In this document: positions 15,094 to 22,879 of the stretch, piece by piece
Layout: each line of letters opens with the position of its first letter
Position numbering within the stretch: the stretch's first letter is position 1
From: Alphaproteobacteria bacterium HGW-Alphaproteobacteria-6
GTDB lineage: Bacteria; Pseudomonadota; Alphaproteobacteria; Rhodobacterales; Rhodobacteraceae
Length of the DNA: 44,975 nt
Direction of reading: 5' to 3'
Assembly: GCA_002841115.1 (NCBI GenBank)
Contig: PHEC01000033.1
Coordinates: 1 to 44,975, forward strand
Notes under the pieces: model-generated
What the model was told of the DNA's origin: nothing
Databases searched by the model: none
What the model saw: only the letters and a program-made list of their open reading frames with translations
Position numbers and translations under genes: made by a program

Positions 15094-16092
15094 CTACCTG
15101 GCCAGTTCGTTGATCCGGTCCAGCATGCCGGCCGGCCAGTCCTTGGCATAGTCCGAGGCCAGATAATCGGCCTGCACCTTGGCACGGAAGGCGGCGACAT
15201 CGGGCTCATAGACGGTGATGCCCTTTTCGGTCAGGAACGCCACCCCGTCGGCCTCTTTCTGCAACTGCAGGTCGCGTGCATGATCGGCCGCGGCATCGGC
15301 GGCGGCCTGGACCGTGGCCTGCTGGTCGGCACTCAGCCCGTCCCAGACCGCTTTCGAGATGGTCAGGTAGTTCAGGTCGACCAGATGCGAGGTCAGGACG
15401 ATCTGATCGGTGACCTCGTAGAATTTCGAATCGATCACCGTCGGCAGCGGGTTGTCCTGTCCGTCCACCGCCCCGGTCTGCAACGCGGTGTAAAGCTCGG
15501 AAAAGGCGATCGGCACCGGCGAGGCGCCCAGCGCAGCGCCGAGGAACTGCCACGAATCGGTTCCCGGCATCCGCAGCTTGACCCCGGCCAGATCGGCGGG
15601 GGTCACAACCTTCCGGTCGCCCTTCAGGTTCAGCTGGCGCTTGCCCAGATACATCACCGTCAGAAGCTTGACACCCAGATCGGCCTCGACCCGGGCCTTC
15701 AGCGGGTCCATTACCGGATCGTTGAAGACCGCGATCTGATGCTCGGCCGACTGGTGGACATAGCCCGCGGTCAGGATCGAGAATTCGGGAAAGAAGCTGG
15801 AAAATTCCTGGGCCGAGGCGATCGACATCTCGAGGTTGCCGCGGGCGATCGCCTCAAGCTCGGTGCCCTGCTTGAACAGCGTGCCGTTCCAGTGCGGCTC
15901 GAACTCGGCGAATTCGGCCACGCCGGGGCCGAACTTCTCGATCAGGCCGATGGCGCGGCTGTCGGTTTCGGTGTTCACCGAGGCCAGGCGCAGCTTGACC
16001 CTGTCCTGCGCAAGGGCGGCGCCCGCGCCGAGGATCATCGCGGTGGCCGCAACCGCCGAAAGCAAGGCGCGGCGCGTGGTGGTGCGTGTCAT
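15094..16092 (-). CDS. TRAP transporter solute-binding protein (DctP family)
   Basis: A 332-residue exported protein with a signal peptide ending near ALAQ (about residue 29). The mature protein has DctP landmarks: FKQGTELEAIARGNLEMS, GVKLRMPGTDSWQFLGAALG with the carboxylate-binding arginine in LRMP, and ALQTGAVDGQDNPLPTV. A GAGGGAGGAA ribosome site precedes the ATG. The arginine implies a carboxylate ligand. With an AroE-like dehydrogenase in the same operon, quinate, shikimate or a sugar acid are reasonable candidates. Confidence 0.93.
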   Translation of the reverse strand: MTRTTTRRALLSAVAATAMILGAGAALAQDRVKLRLASVNTETDSRAIGLIEKFGPGVAEFAEFEPHWNGTLFKQGTELEAIARGNLEMSIASAQEFSSFFPEFSILTAGYVHQSAEHQIAVFNDPVMDPLKARVEADLGVKLLTVMYLGKRQLNLKGDRKVVTPADLAGVKLRMPGTDSWQFLGAALGASPVPIAFSELYTALQTGAVDGQDNPLPTVIDSKFYEVTDQIVLTSHLVDLNYLTISKAVWDGLSADQQATVQAAADAAADHARDLQLQKEADGVAFLTEKGITVYEPDVAAFRAKVQADYLASDYAKDWPAGMLDRINELAR

Positions 16093-16220
16093 GGTTTCCT
16101 CCCTCTGACCGTGTCATCGCCAGCCCATCCCGCTGTCGATGGCGAAGTCTTGCAGAAATCAGGGCACATGTCCACGATGCATCTTATCTGTTCCAATTTC
16201 TACCATTTACAGTGATTGAT

Positions 16221-16247
16221 ATTATATAACGCAAATAATCGATTATT
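16221..16247 (-). promoter_or_regulatory. Predicted promoter and operator of the TRAP operon
   Basis: The region upstream of the binding-protein gene is unusually AT-rich. On the minus strand it has a TATAAT -10 (16226-16221). A perfect 14-bp palindrome, AATAATCGATTATT (16234-16247), sits where the -35 would be. The lack of a good -35 plus a palindrome suggests regulated transcription, plausibly by one of the nearby GntR proteins. No gene lies between 16093 and 16350. Confidence 0.45.
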
Positions 16248-16350
16248 ATGTGGATCCCGCCAGGACCGACCCTGACCGGAACCGCCCGGAACGACAAGCG
16301 CGGTTCGCCGCAGCCAGTGGAAATCAGGCGCCGCGAAAGGTCCAGGGTCA

Positions 16351-18084
16351 TCAGTTGATCTCCGGTTCTGCTGTCGGCCCGCCGAAGTCGTGGCGGAGAA
16401 AGTCGAAGTCGCAGCCCTTGTCGGCCTGCTCGACATGCTTGCCGAACAGGTGGCCGTAGCCGCGCTCGTAACGCGGCGCCGGCGGCGCCCATCCGGCGCG
16501 GCGCCGGGCCAGTTCGGCCTCGGGCACCCGCATGTTCAGGCGGCGGGCGGGAATGTCGAGATCGACGATATCGCCGGTCGTGAGCAGCGCCAGCGGCCCG
16601 CCGACGAAGGATTCGGGCGCCACATGCAGCACGCAGGCCCCGAACGAGGTGCCCGACATCCGCGCATCCGACAGCCGCACCATGTCGCGGTGGCCCTGCT
16701 GCAAAAGCGCCTTCGGCATCGGGATCATCCCCCATTCCGGCATCCCCGGCCCGCCCTGCGGCCCGGCGTTCCTGAGCACAAGCACGGTGTCCGGGGTCAT
16801 CGGATGATCGGGATCGTCGATGATCGCCTTCAACGCGCCGTAGCTGTCGGCGACCAGCGCCGGGCCGGAATGGACATGGAATTTCGGGTCGCAGGCGGCC
16901 GGCTTGATCACCGCGCCGTCGGGGGCAAGGTTGCCCTTCAGCACGGCAAGCGAGCCCTCGTGATAGACCGGGTTCGACAAGGGCCGGATCACGTCGTCGT
17001 TCCAGACCTGCACCGCATCCAGCCCCTCGGTCAAGGGCCGGCCGGTGACGGTGATCGCGCTGTCGTCCAGCTTTTCGCGGATCTGCTTCATCAGCGCGCG
17101 CAGGCCGCCGGCGTAATAGAAGTCCTCCATCAGGTAATCCTTGCCCGAGGGCCGGATATTGGCCACCACCGGGGTCGTCCGTCCGATCCGGTCAAGATCG
17201 TCCAGTGCAAGGGCCACCCCCGCCCGCCGCGCCATGGCGATCAGGTGGATGATCGCATTGGTCGAACATCCCGTCGCCATCGCCACGGTCACGGCATTGT
17301 CCACCGCGGGCCGGGTGATGATCCTGTCCGGGGTCAGGTCTTCCCAGACCATCTCGACGATGCGGCGGCCACATTCGGCGCTCATCCGCTGGTGATTGGC
17401 ATCCGCCGCCGGGATCGACGAGGCCCCCGGCAGGGTCAGCCCCATCGCCTCGGCAATCGCGGTCATCGTGCTGGCGGTGCCCATGGTCATGCAGTGGCCG
17501 TAGCTGCGCGCGATGCCGCCCTCGATGCCCTGCCACTGTTCCTTGCTGATCGTCCCGGCGCGGCGTTCGTCCCAGTACTTGAACCCGTCGGTGCCGGACC
17601 CCAGTGTCTGCCCGGCGTAATGGCCGCGCAGCATCGGACCGGCGGGCAGGAAGACGAACGGCAGCCCCATGCTGACCGCGCCCATCACCAGGGCCGGCGT
17701 GGTCTTGTCGCAGCCACCCATCAGCACCGCCCCGTCGACCGGGTGCGAGCGCAAAAGCTCCTCGGTCTCCAGCGCCAGAAGGTTGCGGTAAAGCATTGTC
17801 GTCGGCTTGACGAAGGTCTCCGACAGCGACAGCGCCGGCAGTTCCATCGGAAACCCGCCCCTTTGCAGGATGCCGCGCTTGACCCAGTCGACCCGGTCCC
17901 TGAAATGCATGTGGCAGGGCTGGGCATCCGACCAGGTGTTGATCACCGCGATGATCGGCTTGCCTTCCCAGTCCTCGGGGCCGTAGCCCATCTGCATGGT
18001 GCGTGAGCGGTGCCCGAAACTGCGCAGATCATCCGGCGCCATCCAGCGCGCCGACCGCAGATCGCCGTATTGCTTTCTGGTCAT
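16351..18084 (-). CDS. IlvD/Edd family dehydratase (sugar-acid dehydratase type)
   Basis: A 577-residue member of the iron-sulfur dihydroxyacid dehydratase family. The three cluster cysteines are in QPCHMH (Cys57), GGCDKTTP (Cys125) and YGHCMTMG (Cys198). Further family blocks are MGCSTN-like ATGCSTNAIIHL, PVVANIRPSGKDYLMEDFYYAGG and SDARMSGTSFG. The sequence type resembles sugar-acid dehydratases (for example arabinonate dehydratase) more than biosynthetic IlvD. The track start is 80 codons too long and enters a dispersed repeat; ATG 18084 has a nearby AAGGA. It would turn an aldonic acid into a 2-keto-3-deoxy acid. It may serve the TRAP operon downstream, although 258 bases and a promoter separate them. 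Confidence 0.85.
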   Translation of the reverse strand: MTRKQYGDLRSARWMAPDDLRSFGHRSRTMQMGYGPEDWEGKPIIAVINTWSDAQPCHMHFRDRVDWVKRGILQRGGFPMELPALSLSETFVKPTTMLYRNLLALETEELLRSHPVDGAVLMGGCDKTTPALVMGAVSMGLPFVFLPAGPMLRGHYAGQTLGSGTDGFKYWDERRAGTISKEQWQGIEGGIARSYGHCMTMGTASTMTAIAEAMGLTLPGASSIPAADANHQRMSAECGRRIVEMVWEDLTPDRIITRPAVDNAVTVAMATGCSTNAIIHLIAMARRAGVALALDDLDRIGRTTPVVANIRPSGKDYLMEDFYYAGGLRALMKQIREKLDDSAITVTGRPLTEGLDAVQVWNDDVIRPLSNPVYHEGSLAVLKGNLAPDGAVIKPAACDPKFHVHSGPALVADSYGALKAIIDDPDHPMTPDTVLVLRNAGPQGGPGMPEWGMIPMPKALLQQGHRDMVRLSDARMSGTSFGACVLHVAPESFVGGPLALLTTGDIVDLDIPARRLNMRVPEAELARRRAGWAPPAPRYERGYGHLFGKHVEQADKGCDFDFLRHDFGGPTAEPEIN

Positions 18085-18213
18085 TTCCTTATCCGATGCT
18101 CTTTGCCGGAACCGCCCAACCTTGTATAGTCCGTTGGCGTCCTTGTTGGCATAAGCCGAATTGTCGGCGGCGTCGATCACGCCCTTTTCCAGCGAGTGAG
18201 TGATTTGGCTGCG

Positions 18214-18270
18214 ATAAAGCACCGCAGCCCCGGCGTGCCAAGGCGCCCCCCCAGGGTCGGGCGCGTCCCT
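18214..18270. repeat. 57-bp dispersed repeat, copy 2
   Basis: Same orientation as 277-333, with 54 of 57 identical positions. It lies in the 292-base gap between the dehydratase start and the aminotransferase stop. Unlike copy 1 it has no recognisable terminal inverted repeats around it, so only a core was shared or retained. The rest of 18085-18376 shows no gene I can support. Confidence 0.7.
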
Positions 18271-18376
18271 CTCCGCCGGGTTCCACAAGGCGCATTTCCT
18301 GCGCGCCGAGCGGCCCGAATACATCCTCTGACCGGCCGGATCGGGGCGGCGCCCACATGATCCGCCGGCCCCCCTG

Positions 18377-19783
18377 TCAGCCGAGAACCCTGCGCACCGC
18401 GCGGCTGGTGGCCAACACCACCCGGTCGGCCTCGGCCGGGGTCAGGCACAGCGGCGGCGCAAAGCCGAGGATATCGCCCTGCGGCATGGCGCGGCCGATC
18501 ACCCCCTCGTCCAGCAGCGCCGCGGCGATCGCCGGCCCGACCTTCCGCCCGGGATCGAAGAACCGGCGGTCGTCGCGGTCCTCGACAAATTCCACCGCCG
18601 CCATCAGCCCGTCGCCGCGCACCTCGCCGACATGGGCATGGCCGCCCAGCGCATCGGTCAGGGCGGCGCGGAAATGCGCCCCGGTCGTGGCCGCATTGCC
18701 GACCAGGCCGAGGTCGTCGATGAGCCGCAGGTTGGCGACCCCGGCCGCGGCGCAGATCGGATGGGCAGAATAGGTCCAGCCATGGCCGATCGCCCCGAAC
18801 CGGTCCGACCCCTGCACCAGCACCTCCCACATCGCCTGCGAGACGATCGACCCCGACAGCGGCGCATAGGCCGAGGTCAGGCCCTTGGCGATGGTGATGA
18901 GATCCGGTTCCATCCCGTAATGGACCGATCCGAACATCGTGCCGAGGCGGCCGAAGCCGGTCACCACCTCGTCGGCGACCAGCAGGATGTCGTATTTCTT
19001 CAGCACCGCCTGGATCGCTGCCCAGTAGCCTTTCGGCGGCGGCACGATGCCGCCGGTGCCGAGGATCGGCTCGCCGATGAAGGCGGCGATGGTGTCCGGC
19101 CCCTCGGCAAGGATCATCGCTTCGAGTTTCGCCGCGCAATGCGCGCTGAAGTCCGCCTCGCTCTGGCTGCGATCCTCGCGGCGGAAGTAATAGGGCGCCT
19201 CGGTGTGCAGGATCGGGGCGCGCGGCAGGTCGAAATGGGCATGAAACAGTGCCAGCCCGGTCAGGCTGCCGGTCATCACGCCCGATCCGTGGTAGCCGCG
19301 CCAGCGGCTGATGATCTTCTTCTTCTCGGGCCGGCCGAGGATGTTGTTGTAATACCAGATCAGCTTGATGTTGGTCTCGTTGGCATCCGAACCCGAAAGG
19401 CCGAAGTAGACCCGGCTCATCTGCGCCGGCGCGCGCTCGATGATCATCCGCGCCAGCGTGATCGAGGCTTCGGTGCCGTGACCGACATAGGAATGGTAAT
19501 AGGCCAGTTCGCGCGCCTGTTCGGCGATCGCCTCGGCGATCTCGCTGCGGCCATAGCCGACGTTCACGCAATAAAGCCCGGCGAAGGCGTCAAGGCTCTG
19601 CCGGCCTTCGGTATCGACGATGGTGCAGCCCTCGCCCCCGGCGATCACCCGGCGCGGGCTGTCGCCGCGGGCGTGCTGGCCCATATCTGTCGAGGGATGG
19701 AAGAAATGGTCGCGATCCCAGGCGTTCAGGTCGTTGTCGCGCCCGGCAAGGTCCCCGGCAAGATTGTCGTCACGCTCGGTCAT
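18377..19783 (-). CDS. doeD: Class III aminotransferase, probable L-2,4-diaminobutyrate transaminase
   Basis: A 468-residue pyridoxal-phosphate enzyme. The Schiff-base lysine is in TIAKGLTS (Lys300) and the cofactor aspartate in LVADEVVTGFGR (Asp271). The opening DRDHFFHPSTD, FAGLYCVNVGYGR and AYYHSYVGH are like the omega-aminotransferase/DoeD group. ATG 19783 is chosen for its AGGAAAGGA ribosome site. In ectoine breakdown DoeD converts diaminobutyrate to aspartate semialdehyde, and the gene is part of the minus arm of an ectoine cluster. Other omega-aminotransferase substrates cannot be excluded from sequence alone. Confidence 0.8.
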   Translation of the reverse strand: MTERDDNLAGDLAGRDNDLNAWDRDHFFHPSTDMGQHARGDSPRRVIAGGEGCTIVDTEGRQSLDAFAGLYCVNVGYGRSEIAEAIAEQARELAYYHSYVGHGTEASITLARMIIERAPAQMSRVYFGLSGSDANETNIKLIWYYNNILGRPEKKKIISRWRGYHGSGVMTGSLTGLALFHAHFDLPRAPILHTEAPYYFRREDRSQSEADFSAHCAAKLEAMILAEGPDTIAAFIGEPILGTGGIVPPPKGYWAAIQAVLKKYDILLVADEVVTGFGRLGTMFGSVHYGMEPDLITIAKGLTSAYAPLSGSIVSQAMWEVLVQGSDRFGAIGHGWTYSAHPICAAAGVANLRLIDDLGLVGNAATTGAHFRAALTDALGGHAHVGEVRGDGLMAAVEFVEDRDDRRFFDPGRKVGPAIAAALLDEGVIGRAMPQGDILGFAPPLCLTPAEADRVVLATSRAVRRVLG

Positions 19784-19863
19784 CTGCGGTCCTTTCCTGG
19801 CCATCGGCCGCGGCCATGGTTGCCGGGGCGCCTGCCGGCCCACTGTCAGACTCGCACGGGGCA

Positions 19864-19945
19864 GCCAGAGAAAGAGACCAAAGCCGGCCGCCGCGATGGA
19901 CCATCCTGCCCGGTCCGGGCCGGCGCGGCAGAGAGTTTCTCTGGC
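19864..19945. promoter_or_regulatory. Spaced 10-bp inverted repeat upstream of doeD
   Basis: GCCAGAGAAA (19864-19873) is mirrored exactly by TTTCTCTGGC (19936-19945), 62 bases apart, in the 239-base gap between the Lrp-like gene and doeD. A compact inverted repeat, CAGAGA-gtt-TCTCTG, overlaps the right arm. Paired sites like this could bind a multimeric Lrp-type regulator, or fold as RNA. The evidence is only the symmetry. Confidence 0.25.
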
Positions 19946-20022
19946 CGGGGGGGCCGCCGCCGGCGGCCTTCGGCCCGGCCCGGGGGCAAGGCGGTCGGGC
20001 GGCCTGACCGGCAGGACCGCCG

Positions 20023-20427
20023 TCAGCCGCCGGCGAACAGCGCCAGCGGCAGCGGCGCGTCCTCTTTCACCGTCCGGGTGACGATATAGGTGAAATAGCG
20101 GTCGATCCCGATCTCGGCCGCCAGCATCCGGTCGATCAGGCGCTGATAGGCGTCGATGTCGCGCGCCACCAGCTTGAGGATGTAATCCACCCCGCCGCCG
20201 ACTGCCCAGCAGGCGAGGATATCCTCGATCCCGGCCACCGCGCGTTCGAAGCGATCGAAGTCGGCCTGACGGTGGCTGGCCAGCGTCACCTCCACCAGCA
20301 CGGTGGCAAAGGCCGCCACCCGGCGCGGGGCGAGGCGGGCGTGATAGCCGGCGATGATGCCGGCCTGCTCCAGCTTGCGCAGCCGCAGCGCCTCGAGGAT
20401 CCGTAGGTCGATGCTGTCAAGTTTCAT
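20023..20427 (-). CDS. Lrp/AsnC family regulator with most of the helix-turn-helix missing
   Basis: A 134-residue ORF; normal family members are about 150-160. It begins in the usual way (KLDSIDLRILEAL) and jumps directly to RLRKLEQAGIIAGY, which normally follows the DNA-recognition helix. About 25 residues, most of the helix-turn-helix, are absent without a frameshift. The C-terminal RAM ligand/oligomerisation domain (from about residue 35: FATVLVEVTL, DILACWAVGGGVDYILKL) is intact. An AsnC-type regulator (DoeX) is known from ectoine clusters, so this is its likely descendant. It can probably still oligomerise and sense ligand but not bind DNA normally. Confidence 0.85.
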   Translation of the reverse strand: MKLDSIDLRILEALRLRKLEQAGIIAGYHARLAPRRVAAFATVLVEVTLASHRQADFDRFERAVAGIEDILACWAVGGGVDYILKLVARDIDAYQRLIDRMLAAEIGIDRYFTYIVTRTVKEDAPLPLALFAGG

Positions 20428-20534
20428 GGCCTGGCCCTAGTTGCAGATGACCGGGTCAGATGGCGCAAAACCGCCGGAAAAGTCAAAGCGGATCGGGGCC
20501 GGTCCGGCAGCGACGGGGCTGGCACCGATAGCGG

Positions 20535-21683
20535 TCAGCGCAGGATCGGGCCGCGCTCGGTGCGGCCCAGCACCTCGGCACCGGACTGGGTGACGAGGAC
20601 CGTATCGGACAGGAAGTCGTCGCCCCGCCCGGTGGCCATCAGCCAGGACAGGACATGAAAGCTCATCCCGGCCGCGATCACCATCCTTGATGCAGGTCCG
20701 AGGCCGACCACGGTATTGCCCCCGGTCCAGGACGGTGGCAGGCCGACCCCCACGGCATAGCCGCAATGGTGGCGCCGGTAGTGCGCAAGCCCGGCGGCAT
20801 CGACCACCGCCTGCCAGGCGGCATAGACCTCGGCCGCCGTTCGGCCCGGGCGCAGCGCTGCCACCACCGCATCGAACGCGGCGCGCACCACCTCGGCGAT
20901 ACGGGCATCGGCATCCGGAATGGCACCGATGCGCACCAGCCGGCCAAGCGGCGCGTGATAGCGCGACACGCAACCGGCCAGTTCCAGAAACACCGGCTCG
21001 CCGCTGCGGTAACGCCCCGCGCCCCAGGTCGCGTGCTCTTCGCCCAGCCGCGCGCCGGGGCGGATGAAGGGGCCGAAGCCGGGCGGATGGCCACCGGCGC
21101 GGGTCATCGCGGCCAGACATTCGGCGGCCACGTCCGCCTCGCCGGCGCCGTCGTGGATCGCCGCGATCGCCGCTTGCGCCGCCCTGTCGGTCACCGCGGC
21201 GGCGCGGCGCATCAGCACCTGTTCCTCGGCGCTTTTCACCAGCCGCAGGTCGTCGACCAGCCGGCCCAGATCCTCCCACCGCGCCGGAGCCTGCGCCATC
21301 AGCGACAGCGCCAGGCCATGGCTGGTCCCGGCCGCCCAGAATTCCAGGCCCAGCCGCTCGCCCGCCAGACCGATGTCGCGGATCGCCCGGGCGGCTTCGT
21401 CGGCGGCGGTTTCGCTGTCGGGGTGGCCACGGAATCCGACCAGGCTGACCTGCCTCTCGACCGTCACCCGCTCCATCGCGCGGGTCACCAGCACCGGCTG
21501 GCCGACGACCGGAAGGATCACCAGATGCGGCGCGAAATAGCCCCAGTGATCCAGTCCGGTCAGCCAGAACACGTTTTCGGGCGAGGCGAACACCCCAGCC
21601 GCAAGGCCGCGCGCGGCAAGCGCCATGCGCACCCGGTCATGCCGGCCCGCGATTTCGGCCTCGGTGAAGGGGTTGGCCTGCAT
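20535..21683 (-). CDS. M24 (creatinase/ectoine hydrolase-like) family protein, second copy
   Basis: A 382-residue protein of the M24/creatinase pita-bread fold: N-terminal domain with ASPENVFWLTGLDHWGY, C-terminal domain with FLELAGCVSRYHAPLGR. It starts at ATG 21683, sharing one base with the stop of the doeA gene (TGATG), rather than 43 codons upstream as in the track. It resembles its neighbour throughout (RYHAPL, GYAVG.GLPPSW against GYSIGLAYPPDW). In the last motif it has LSDTV where the neighbour has ISESC, that is Asp for Glu. It may act on a related amide or on a stereoisomer, or assist DoeA; its own substrate is unknown. Confidence 0.85.
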   Translation of the reverse strand: MQANPFTEAEIAGRHDRVRMALAARGLAAGVFASPENVFWLTGLDHWGYFAPHLVILPVVGQPVLVTRAMERVTVERQVSLVGFRGHPDSETAADEAARAIRDIGLAGERLGLEFWAAGTSHGLALSLMAQAPARWEDLGRLVDDLRLVKSAEEQVLMRRAAAVTDRAAQAAIAAIHDGAGEADVAAECLAAMTRAGGHPPGFGPFIRPGARLGEEHATWGAGRYRSGEPVFLELAGCVSRYHAPLGRLVRIGAIPDADARIAEVVRAAFDAVVAALRPGRTAAEVYAAWQAVVDAAGLAHYRRHHCGYAVGVGLPPSWTGGNTVVGLGPASRMVIAAGMSFHVLSWLMATGRGDDFLSDTVLVTQSGAEVLGRTERGPILR

Positions 21684-22867
21684 CACCGCACCACGATCAA
21701 CTCGCGTGGCGCATCGCAGAGCCGCTCGCCGCCGGCGGGGCCGACGACGCAGCTTTCCGAGATCGCCGCGCCATGATCGGTCAGCCACAGGCCCGACTGG
21801 ATGTGAAAGCACATCCCCTCTTCCAGCACGGTCCGGTCGCCGGGGCGCAGGCTGACGGTGCGCTCGCCCCAGTCGGGTGGATAGGCAAGGCCGATCGAAT
21901 AGCCGACCCGGCTTTGCTTGCTCAGCCCGTGCCTGTTCAGGACCGCCTGCCAGGCCGCCTCGACCGCTTCGGCGGTATGGCCCGGCCGGGCCATCGCCAG
22001 CGCGGCATCGACCCCCTCGACGATGATCTTCGCCAGATCGCTGATCGCGGGCGGCGGTTCGCCGATATGGAAGGTCCGGGTCAGCGGCGCGTGATAGCGC
22101 CGGCGCACGCCCGAGATCTCCAGCATCGCCAGCGTGTTGTCCGGCAGCGGCCGGTCGGTCCAGGTCAGATGCGGGGTCGAGGTGCCTTCGCCGACCGGCA
22201 TCAGCGGCACGATCGCCGCATAGTCGCCGCCCGCCCCCGGCACCCCGCGCGTCAGCGTGTCGAGAACCGCGGCGATCACGTCCTGCTGCGGCACCCCCGG
22301 CCGCATCGCCCCGGTGGCGCGGTCGATGGCGGCGGTGCAGATCCGCCCCGCCTCGCGCATCAGCGCCACCTCGGCCGGCGACTTCACCAGCCGCGCCCAG
22401 TTCACCAGATCGCCATTGTTGGCAAGGCTCGCCCCGGCAAGGCCGGCGACCAGGTGCTGATGACAGCGCGCAGTATAGTAATGCGCATCCATCTCGACGC
22501 CGATCCGGGCCCGGCCCCAGCCCCGGTCGCGGATCAGCGCGGCCAGTTCGTCATAGGGGTGCTCCTGCGGGTGCTGGACCAGCCGTTCGGAAAAGGCAAC
22601 GATGTCGGCATCCGGCAAATAGGTGGTGAGGCGGGCACTTTTCGCGTCCTGGGCGCGGCCGAACCAGACCGGATTGGCCGCATCGACCTGCAGCACCACG
22701 CATTGCGGCACATAGAAGGACCAGCCGTCGAAGCCGGTCAGCCAGCACATGTTCGCCGGATCCTGGCACAGGATCACATCGAAGCCGGCGGCCCGCATCC
22801 GGGCCTGCACCGCCCGAACCCGGCCGGCATATTCCTCGGGCGCAAAGAGCTTGTCGAAGATGGTCAT
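21683..22867 (-). CDS. doeA: Ectoine hydrolase, M24 family
   Basis: A 394-residue protein matching the DoeA/EutD type: QDPANMCWLTGFDGWSFY near the N-terminus, MLEISGVRRRYHAPLTRT, then SRVGYSIGLAYPPDWGER and a C-terminal ISES. DoeA/EutD opens the ectoine ring to N-acetyl-diaminobutyrate. It lies 12 bases after eutC and shares one base with the second M24 gene, so all are one operon. The assignment rests on these motifs plus the neighbouring eutB, eutC, ehu genes, doeB and doeD. It would act in the cytoplasm with DoeB. Confidence 0.85.
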   Translation of the reverse strand: MTIFDKLFAPEEYAGRVRAVQARMRAAGFDVILCQDPANMCWLTGFDGWSFYVPQCVVLQVDAANPVWFGRAQDAKSARLTTYLPDADIVAFSERLVQHPQEHPYDELAALIRDRGWGRARIGVEMDAHYYTARCHQHLVAGLAGASLANNGDLVNWARLVKSPAEVALMREAGRICTAAIDRATGAMRPGVPQQDVIAAVLDTLTRGVPGAGGDYAAIVPLMPVGEGTSTPHLTWTDRPLPDNTLAMLEISGVRRRYHAPLTRTFHIGEPPPAISDLAKIIVEGVDAALAMARPGHTAEAVEAAWQAVLNRHGLSKQSRVGYSIGLAYPPDWGERTVSLRPGDRTVLEEGMCFHIQSGLWLTDHGAAISESCVVGPAGGERLCDAPRELIVVR

Positions 22868-22879
22868 GGCTTTCCCCGT

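Noticed and set aside
13263-15113. 616-residue plus-strand ORF rich in His, Gln, Arg and Asp
   Set aside because: Exact antisense of the TRAP permease genes; the hydrophobic codons read backwards give this composition.
13269-16092. Calling the TRAP system the ectoine transporter UehABC
   Set aside because: Its operon partner is a shikimate-type dehydrogenase, it is separated from the ectoine genes by a sugar-acid dehydratase, and a complete Ehu ABC system is already present.
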